Positions 7,386-11,864 of a DNA stretch of 11,864 nt are shown piece by piece. The notes beneath the pieces were generated by a model. That model was not told the DNA's origin, searched no databases, and was given only the letters and a program-made list of their open reading frames with translations. Every line of letters starts with the position of its first letter. Position 1 is the first letter of the stretch. The translations under genes were made by a program, and so were the position numbers. Source of the stretch: DATKMG01 sp035541995 (GTDB taxonomy: Bacteria; Acidobacteriota; Terriglobia; Versatilivoradales; Versatilivoraceae); the NCBI GenBank assembly GCA_035541995.1, contig DATKMG010000825.1:1-11864 (forward strand). The letters run 5' to 3'.

Positions 7386-8401
7386 CGGCGCGGATAATCC
7401 TCCTCGCCGCCTGACCCGGTGGTTTCCGCGATGTTATAGGCATGTTCACTGCGAATATTTAGTGCAATCATAAGCTCCGCGAGGAACCCGATTGCCAACA
7501 TCTGAAATCCCAACACAACCCCAGCCAGCGAGTAGGTCAGCAAAGGCCGGTGCCCGATGGGACCATATCCTTCCACATGGAGCCGGGCCAGCACCCAGCA
7601 TCCGGCCAAATAGCTCAAGCCAAGTCCTCCGAAGAAGAAAGCTACCAAGCCGATCCCGCCCAACAAATGCAGAGGACGTTGTCCAAACCCGGTCAAGAAT
7701 GATACGGTCATCAAATCCAGGAATCCTTTGATGAAGCGATGGACCCCATATTTAGATTGGCCATATCGCCGAGGATGATGCCGGACTGGCACCTCCGTGA
7801 CCTGGTAACCCCGGGAATGCGCGATGACCGGGATAAAGCGGTGTAATTCCCCGTACAAATGGATTTCCTTAACGACTTCAGAGCGAAAACACTTCAAGCC
7901 GCAGTTGTGGTCGTGCAAACACAGGCCCGTCAGCAGGTTGACCAGGCGGTTAAAGACCCGACTGGGAATGACCTTATGCCAAGGATCCCGGCGCTTACGC
8001 TTCCACCCATTCACCACGTCATAGCCCTTGTCCAGAGCCACCAGCATGTTGGGAATCTCTAAGGCATCGTCCTGCAGATCCGCGTCCATTTGAAACACGA
8101 TGCCCCCACAGGCCGCGCTAAAACCGGCTGCCAATGCCGCAGCTTTCCCAAAATTGCGCCGGAAACGAATACCCCGGACGCGTACATCATCGGCAGCAAG
8201 ACTTTTGATAATTTCCCAAGACCCGTCTTTGCTTCCGTCATCGACAAAAATCAACTCAAGATTCAGACCATTAGCTTCGCTGACAGCCCAAACCTGACGG
8301 GCCAGTTCCTCCAGGCTTGGAGCTTCGTTGAAAGCCGGCACAATAACGCTGATCAATTGGGAAGCTGGGCCTTTCTTTTCCATTGACTGTAAACGATCCA
8401 C
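7382..8401 (-). CDS. DPM1/GtrB-like family 2 glycosyltransferase (polyprenyl-phosphate type)
   Basis: 339 residues. A GT-A domain occupies about 15-235: ISVIVPAFNE (17-26), FVDDGSKDGS (52-61) and DADLQD (106-111) are the nucleotide-sugar and metal-binding acidic motifs; HNCGLKCFR (165-173) and RRYGQSKYG (211-219) are typical of enzymes that use dolichyl- or undecaprenyl-phosphate as acceptor. Two C-terminal hydrophobic segments (about 244-272 and 287-312) anchor it in the inner membrane, as in GtrB and ArnC. Predicted reaction: NDP-sugar plus polyprenyl phosphate to polyprenyl-phosphate-sugar on the cytoplasmic face; the sugar cannot be read from sequence. The start is taken as GTG at 8401 because GGGAG lies 4 nt upstream (8406-8410); ATG at 8383 is the alternative. 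Its 5' end overlaps the preceding gene by 49 bp (31 bp with the ATG) and its 3' end overlaps the GT-C gene by 4 bp: a tightly coupled operon. Confidence 0.9.
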   Translation of the reverse strand: MDRLQSMEKKGPASQLISVIVPAFNEAPSLEELARQVWAVSEANGLNLELIFVDDGSKDGSWEIIKSLAADDVRVRGIRFRRNFGKAAALAAGFSAACGGIVFQMDADLQDDALEIPNMLVALDKGYDVVNGWKRKRRDPWHKVIPSRVFNRLVNLLTGLCLHDHNCGLKCFRSEVVKEIHLYGELHRFIPVIAHSRGYQVTEVPVRHHPRRYGQSKYGVHRFIKGFLDLMTVSFLTGFGQRPLHLLGGIGLVAFFFGGLGLSYLAGCWVLARLHVEGYGPIGHRPLLTYSLAGVVLGFQMLAIGFLAELMIALNIRSEHAYNIAETTGSGGEEDYPRR

Positions 8402-9342
8402 AGGACTCCCGAAGCTGCAATTTCAGCAACAAGCCATACCAGCCTTAGCAGAATCGCCGCGACGATGGCTTGACTGCCCCCGATCATAGGCCCCAGGGTT
8501 TCCACCAGAATCCATTCGCGCGTTCCCAACCCTCCAGGAATCATGCTAACAAAACCGCCCACCGTGGCTAAGGCCACGACACAAACGAGCAAAGCATAGG
8601 CCTTCGCGATTCCAATTTGCAGTACTACCTGGCCAAAACTGCCCATGGATGCTAGCAATCCGACTAAACTCAATCCTGCCAAGAGCCACGCGGCCGACAT
8701 CATGACCACTCCAAATCCCAGAGTAATCCAGCGAAGTCGAAAATCGAAATCTTGGCCAACGTTCGGGAAGGGCTTCATAGCAATCTTTTTCAAACGCGAC
8801 ATCACCGGAGGTGACACAAACAGACCGAAGATTGCGGTTAAGCCTGCCGCTATCAGTACCAGATAGGGTCGCCGTGGAACCTGGAGAAAGGGCAAAATCA
8901 CCAGAGACGTGAGAGAACCAGTCGCCATCATGAGCAGAGTCTCAATGAAACAAGTAATGGCCGCCAGCCCAACGGTGACTTCTGGTCCCTTGACTACTGC
9001 CGCCCGTATCACGACCACCAGTCCCTTTCCCGGGACGTATTTACCCAGATGACCGGCAAAGTATGCTGTGGCTACACTCAGGGCACTCGGACTGGCCTTG
9101 CAGTCTCGCATGGCTGCATGCCAGAAAATGGCACAGGCACTCATCCCTACCAAATAGCAGGCCCCGCTGAACAGTATCCAACGGTAGTCGAGGCTGAAAT
9201 CAAAGGCAGCCAGCTTCTCTCTCTCAAGCCAGACTCTGTGCCCGATGGCAATTAAAACTACCGGGAATAATGACCAGCGCAAGACCTGCCAGGCAAGCTT
9301 CCGCAATGGTCTCCGGACACTGCTGCACACCTGCTCTCTCAA
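8353..9342 (-). CDS. LPG_synthase_TM / UPF0104 flippase-like membrane protein
   Basis: 329 residues, strongly hydrophobic, with about seven to eight membrane segments (about 20-35, 53-75, 122-150, 158-178, 205-232, 238-262, 284-318). The family hallmarks are GHLGKYVPGK (97-106) and IPGGLGTRE (268-276), as in the membrane half of MprF and in AglD-like proteins (Pfam LPG_synthase_TM). No cytoplasmic aminoacyl transferase domain follows, so this is not a complete MprF. Members occur beside glycosyltransferases and are thought to move or bind lipid-linked intermediates; here it is first in an operon with a polyprenyl-phosphate GT2 and a GT-C enzyme, which suggests a transport or accessory role for the lipid-linked sugar. 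The start is uncertain: TTG at 9342 gives the longest frame, and GTG at residue 5 or TTG at residue 13 (preceded by CGGAG) are alternatives. Family firm, biochemical role inferred. Confidence 0.85.
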   Translation of the reverse strand: MREQVCSSVRRPLRKLAWQVLRWSLFPVVLIAIGHRVWLEREKLAAFDFSLDYRWILFSGACYLVGMSACAIFWHAAMRDCKASPSALSVATAYFAGHLGKYVPGKGLVVVIRAAVVKGPEVTVGLAAITCFIETLLMMATGSLTSLVILPFLQVPRRPYLVLIAAGLTAIFGLFVSPPVMSRLKKIAMKPFPNVGQDFDFRLRWITLGFGVVMMSAAWLLAGLSLVGLLASMGSFGQVVLQIGIAKAYALLVCVVALATVGGFVSMIPGGLGTREWILVETLGPMIGGSQAIVAAILLRLVWLVAEIAASGVLWIVYSQWKRKAQLPN

Positions 9343-9661
9343 ATCTCACTCGTCCAGGAAAGGCCTAGAAATCCAGAGACTAGCCCCTCGGCTATCGCCC
9401 GTAATCATTATGAGATTGCCTTATGACAGTCAAGGGAATTGCACGGAGAAACGCAAGTGAGCACTTAAGACAATCTGGCAGATATGAGGGGCGAAGGTCC
9501 AAAGAACCCACTCGAGCGCGGGAGCGAAGACTCTTCATCCCCAGGTTGAAGAAGAGGTCCAAAGAATGGACCGTCTCGATCGCAATTGAAGTGAAAGCTC
9601 TCTCCCTTTCTTGACACCCAAGGGATTCCCGGTGAAGATCTCCTCCCGGTGGAATTATTCC
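9343..9661. other. Gap upstream of the glycosylation operon, no gene supported
   Basis: No coding frame here has a convincing start or family. It holds a promoter-like pair for the minus-strand operon (9407-9433), an exact 12-nt direct repeat AGGTCCAAAGAA at 9495-9506 and 9555-9566 (60-nt period), and a small bulged hairpin at 9625-9655 just beyond the stop of the 70-residue gene, without a T-run. Confidence 0.5.
9407..9433 (-). promoter_or_regulatory. Candidate promoter for the three-gene membrane glycosylation operon
   Basis: Read on the minus strand, TTGACT (plus 9428-9433, 5 of 6 to the -35 consensus) precedes CATAAT (plus 9407-9412, 5 of 6 to the -10). The spacer is 15 nt, shorter than the preferred 17, which weakens the call. 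The predicted transcript would start near 9400, about 57 nt before the TTG start of the flippase-like gene. Confidence 0.33.
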
Positions 9662-9874
9662 TCATGAGCTGCCGCAAGTGTATTTGAAGCTCTTATCATC
9701 TCGTACAACTTCGATTGGCCACTGCTGGTTTTGCCGGATAAACTCGATGCAATCTGAGCTGAACTGGTAACGGAGCTTTGAATCCTTAATCCTGTCGATG
9801 GTCCCGTCGGAGAGATGTAATTCATAATGCTGCTCTACACCAGGCTGCTCCTCAACCTTAAATAGCATCGGCAT
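9662..9874 (-). CDS. Uncharacterised 70-residue protein
   Basis: I do not recognise the family. The gene is supported by an ATG with a strong Shine-Dalgarno sequence, AAGGAG (plus strand 9882-9887), spaced 7 nt, and by balanced, protein-like composition: mixed charged and hydrophobic residues, with no low-complexity runs. No signal peptide or membrane segment is seen, so it is probably cytoplasmic. The N-terminal half (FKVEEQPGVEQHYELHLSDG, residues 5-24, then TIDRIKDSKLRY) looks like alternating strands; residues 40-50 (SDCIEFIRQNQ) look helical; WPIEVVRDDKSFKYTC may be another strand pair. There are cysteines at 42 and 67. It is divergent from the YfiT-like gene, separated by about 205 nt that must carry both promoters, and lies outside the glycosylation operon. 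ATG at residue 3 is a possible alternative start. Confidence 0.6.
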   Translation of the reverse strand: MPMLFKVEEQPGVEQHYELHLSDGTIDRIKDSKLRYQFSSDCIEFIRQNQQWPIEVVRDDKSFKYTCGSS

Positions 9875-9881
9875 CGGAAGG

Positions 9882-9887
9882 CTCCTT
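9882..9887 (-). promoter_or_regulatory. Ribosome binding site that fixes the start of the 70-residue gene
   Basis: AAGGAG on the minus strand, 7 nt before the ATG at 9874. This near-ideal site is the main reason to accept the small gene as real. Confidence 0.6.
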
Positions 9888-9960
9888 GGGAACAGATTCT
9901 TGGAATGAACTCTTTGCTCATTAAACCATCATCCATCCTCAAAGGGAAGAGCATTCTGGG

Positions 9961-9966
9961 TATAAT
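9961..9966 (+). promoter_or_regulatory. Candidate -10 element (TATAAT) for the YfiT/DinB gene
   Basis: A perfect TATAAT follows CTGGG. The -35 region at 16-18 nt spacing (around CCTCAAAG, 9937-9944) is poor, so activity may need an activator or a non-standard sigma factor. The predicted start near 9973 leaves a leader of about 108 nt before the ATG at 10081. Confidence 0.35.
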
Positions 9967-10067
9967 CGAAAGTGACGTACAGTGGCTACCCAAACTCTCA
10001 ATTTCATAGGAGAATAGGAACTGCTGCTAGAACAAGGTCGACGGGAAATTCACTGGAACAGAATTTC

Positions 10068-10073
10068 AGGAGG
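10068..10073 (+). promoter_or_regulatory. Ribosome binding site of the YfiT/DinB gene
   Basis: AGGAGG, 7 nt before the ATG at 10081. The match is complete and fixes the start codon. Confidence 0.8.
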
Positions 10074-10080
10074 AAAAACG

Positions 10081-10605
10081 ATGACAGATTTGCGTTATCC
10101 CATCGGGGAAGCATCTATTGAAGGTGAGCTTACACAGGACCAAAGAATGGCGATGATTGATGAAGTCAGCCGCTTACCCGCCAAACTGCGTGCAGCTGTG
10201 CAGAACCTGAACACCCATCAATTCGAGACTCCCTACCGCCCGGAGGGATGGAATGTTCGACAGGTTGTGCATCATCTGGCAGATAGCCACATAAATGCGT
10301 TTGTCCGGTTCAAGCTGGCACTGACAGAAAGCGAGCCGACTATTAAACCTTATAACGAGAAACTCTGGGCAGAAACGGCAGATGCTCAGACGGCTCCATT
10401 CGAGCTGTCTCTCAACCTGATTGATTCACTGCATGCGCGATGGGTTTTGTTGATGCGCTCTATGAGAGCAGAGGACTTTTCGCGCGTCATGATCCATCCC
10501 GAGCGAGGACGACTTACGCTGGATAATACCTTGCGTCTTTATGAGTGGCACGGCCGGCACCATACAGCCCAGATAACAGCACTGCGAGAACGCATGAGGT
10601 GGTAG
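10081..10605 (+). CDS. YfiT/BstA-like DinB-family thiol transferase or metal-dependent hydrolase
   Basis: 174 residues, the usual length for the YfiT branch of the DinB superfamily. Features seen: PYRPEGWNVRQVVHHLADSH (51-70) and YEWHGRHHTAQI (154-165). By comparison with B. subtilis YfiT, the metal ligands would be a histidine at 64/65 in the first motif plus His157 and His161 in the second. FVRFKLALTE (74-83) and IKPYNEKLWAE (88-98), conserved in this branch, are also present. The fold is a four-helix bundle that binds one divalent metal; characterised relatives (BstA) transfer bacillithiol to electrophiles, while others are annotated as putative metal-dependent hydrolases. Whether this organism makes bacillithiol cannot be judged from the window. 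The protein is soluble with no signal peptide. It is monocistronic: the downstream gene is convergent, and a G-rich repeat begins immediately after its TAG stop. Confidence 0.87.
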   Translation: MTDLRYPIGEASIEGELTQDQRMAMIDEVSRLPAKLRAAVQNLNTHQFETPYRPEGWNVRQVVHHLADSHINAFVRFKLALTESEPTIKPYNEKLWAETADAQTAPFELSLNLIDSLHARWVLLMRSMRAEDFSRVMIHPERGRLTLDNTLRLYEWHGRHHTAQITALRERMRW

Positions 10606-10606
10606 C

Positions 10607-10850
10607 TAGGGAACAGGGGATAGGGGGGGATAGGGGATAGCGGATTGGGATGCGGGACTAGAGGCTGGAATGCAAGGACAAAGTGTGAAGGACTAAATGT
10701 GAAGGATGAAATATGAAGTGAGCCGGAAACCCCTGTGGGGCTCTGATTCTCTAATTCCAGAGGTCGTCCTTCATACTTCACCCTTCATACTTCATTCTTA
10801 TCCATTTTCTTCCCAATCCCTATCCCCTATTCCCTATCCCCTATTCCCTA
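10607..10850. repeat. Composite inverted repeat: G-rich GGGATA units plus TGAAG units
   Basis: The left arm (about 10607-10720) has G-runs at 10609-10611, 10616-10619, 10623-10628 and 10632-10635 joined by AACA/ATA loops, then GATTGGGA, then TGAAG-type units (GTGTGAAGG, ATGTGAAGG, ATATGAAGTG). The right arm (about 10765-10850), read on the minus strand, has the same order: six G-runs with AATA/ATA loops (C-runs on the plus strand at 10812-14, 10818-20, 10824-27, 10832-34, 10838-41, 10846-48), a GATTGGGA, then ATGAAGTATGAAGGG-type units. Each arm begins within about 5 nt of the stop codon of its flanking gene, and the arms converge on a centre (about 10721-10764) with a small CCCC-TGT-GGGG hairpin. 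Each arm meets the usual four-G-run quadruplex pattern on the sense strand of the gene it follows. A role in transcript ends is plausible but unproven. Confidence 0.8.
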
Positions 10851-11864
10851 TCAGAGCCTCCTGGCCACCAGCAGGGTCATGTCGTCCGCGGGTTCGGCTG
10901 AACTTTGCCACTCGTTCACGGCTGTTATGACAGCATGGATCAGTTCGTCCAGGGGCTTGTTTACGTTGCTCAAGAGGAGCTCCGTTAGACGGGTTTCGCC
11001 AAATTCCTCCCCGTATTCGTTTTCCGGCTCAGTCACCCCGTCTGTGAAGGCTACCAGCAGATCGCCCGGAAATAACTGGACAAAATCTTCCTCATAGGGG
11101 ACATCTGGAAAGGCTCCAATGACCATCCCACTCACGCTGAGCCGGCTAGCCTGCCCATCTCGAATCAAGATCGGAGGAAGGTGACCTGCATTTGTGTAGT
11201 GGAGTCCTCCATCCACATCGTCGTACACCCCACAATAAAATGATGCAAACTTCTCAGGCGTAGTGCTCTCATAGAGTTGGCGGTTTAACATGGAGACCAG
11301 CCCGGCTGTGGATTGCCCTCCTCTCGCCGTTGAACCGGGCTTCTTCCCTTGCACCAAGGCCAATTGAGCCCGTAATGAAGACTGAATGCTTGCCATCAAG
11401 AGAGCCGCTGAAATCCCTTTTCCGGAAATGTCCCCGACAGAAATAGCCGTGTGCAGCGAATCGATCCTCACGCAATCGTAGTAGTCTCCACTCACCACCC
11501 TTGCCGGATTGCAGACACCTCGTAGCTCCAGAGTTTTGAGCTTTGGCAGTTTCTTGGGAAATAATTGGCTTTGAACCTCGCGAGCAATTTCCAATTCCGA
11601 CTGCAGTCGTTCCTTCTCCTTGGACTCCACGATCAGACGCTTGATGTCGAGAGTCATATGATTAAATGAACTTGCCAGCTCACTCAGCTGGTCCGTCGAC
11701 TGAATCGGTATCTGGTGTGAGAAATCTCCTGCTTTAACTTTAAGAGTAGCTTCGTAGAGTTCCGCAACCGCACGGGTTATGGATCGGGTTAGCCTGACTC
11801 CAATGACTAGAGAAGCACCTTCGACTACCAGGAGCAAACCAGCAATTCCAAGTAGGGCCAGTTT
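10851..11864 (-). CDS. HAMP-SpoIIE (RsbU-like) PP2C phosphatase, 5'-truncated by window edge
   Basis: The frame is open to the last base; the codons beyond nt 11837 continue a hydrophobic helix (LALLGIAGLLLVVEGASLV), so the N-terminus, probably a sensory extracytoplasmic domain and first TM, lies outside. Order seen: end of a transmembrane helix; HAMP linker (about nt 11795-11630: RSITRAVAELYEATLKVKAGDF, then STDQLSELASSFNHM); a coiled-coil connector (ELEIAREVQSQLFPKKLP); then a SpoIIE/PP2C phosphatase domain to the C-terminus. Metal-binding signatures are present: SGDYYD, VGDISGKGISAALLMA, TNAGHLPP, FTDGVTE and ADDMTLL. Such proteins dephosphorylate anti-sigma-factor antagonists (STAS proteins) in partner-switching stress or signalling pathways. 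The partner proteins are not in the window. Convergent with the YfiT-like gene; TGA stop at 10851-10853 abuts the G-rich repeat. Class assignment is firm; signal and target unknown. Confidence 0.92.
   Translation of the reverse strand, partial: KLALLGIAGLLLVVEGASLVIGVRLTRSITRAVAELYEATLKVKAGDFSHQIPIQSTDQLSELASSFNHMTLDIKRLIVESKEKERLQSELEIAREVQSQLFPKKLPKLKTLELRGVCNPARVVSGDYYDCVRIDSLHTAISVGDISGKGISAALLMASIQSSLRAQLALVQGKKPGSTARGGQSTAGLVSMLNRQLYESTTPEKFASFYCGVYDDVDGGLHYTNAGHLPPILIRDGQASRLSVSGMVIGAFPDVPYEEDFVQLFPGDLLVAFTDGVTEPENEYGEEFGETRLTELLLSNVNKPLDELIHAVITAVNEWQSSAEPADDMTLLVARRL

Noticed and set aside
8381..8401. ATG at 8383 as the start of the GT2 gene
   Set aside because: No Shine-Dalgarno sequence precedes it, whereas GGGAG lies 4 nt before the GTG at 8401; kept as an alternative only.
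9625..9655. Possible intrinsic terminator after the 70-residue gene
   Set aside because: The stem is only 4+4 bp with a two-base bulge, and no T-run follows on the minus strand.
9465..9677. 70-residue minus-strand frame downstream of the small gene
   Set aside because: TTG start without ribosome binding site, composition rich in Ser/Gly/Pro/Phe repeats from the direct repeat, and overlap with the better supported gene at 9662-9874.
10607..10850. CRISPR array
   Set aside because: The repeat units are 6-8 nt, contiguous or with 3-4 nt loops, with no unique spacers of 25-40 nt and no cas genes nearby.

Overview
The window reads as a piece of a Gram-negative-type, soil/sediment bacterial chromosome, most likely Acidobacteriota or a close relative. 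The best clue is the first gene, a duplicated MacB/FtsX permease of the ADOP type (Acidobacterial duplicated orphan permease). A YfiT-type DinB protein, a HAMP-SpoIIE phosphatase and a decayed REP-associated transposase C-terminus fit that picture, but none of them fixes the phylum. This assignment is inference; no marker gene is present.

Layout. (1) 1-2066, + strand: 3' part of the ADOP permease. (2) 2067-2715: gene-poor stretch with, on the minus strand, a remnant of a REP-associated tyrosine transposase (its DnaA-like helix-turn-helix tail), then an imperfect palindrome and a promoter-like sequence. (3) 2716-5631, +: a 971-residue protein that fuses an acyl carrier domain, a fatty acyl-AMP ligase and a PlsC-type lysophospholipid acyltransferase. 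(4) 5868-9342, -: three overlapping genes for membrane glycan or glycolipid assembly, transcribed in the order flippase-like LPG_synthase_TM protein, DPM1/GtrB-like GT2, and GT-C (GT39/ArnT-like) membrane protein. (5) 9662-9874, -: an uncharacterised 70-residue protein with a strong Shine-Dalgarno sequence, divergent from (6) 10081-10605, +: a YfiT/DinB-family thiol transferase-like protein. (7) 10606-10850: a composite inverted repeat of G-rich hexamer/heptamer units and TGAAG units between convergent genes. (8) 10851-end, -: HAMP-SpoIIE (RsbU-like) PP2C phosphatase, cut by the window edge.

How they work together. The acyl carrier-ligase-acyltransferase fusion could activate a free fatty acid, load it on its own carrier arm and esterify it to a lysophospholipid. 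The three-gene minus-strand module looks like a polyprenyl-phosphate-sugar route: GT2 makes the lipid-linked sugar, a multi-span protein may help it cross the membrane, and the GT-C enzyme would transfer the sugar on the outer face. Both are envelope-lipid functions, but they are convergent and need not be co-regulated. The phosphatase, the DinB protein and the permease are independent units. No tRNA, rRNA or CRISPR array was recognised.
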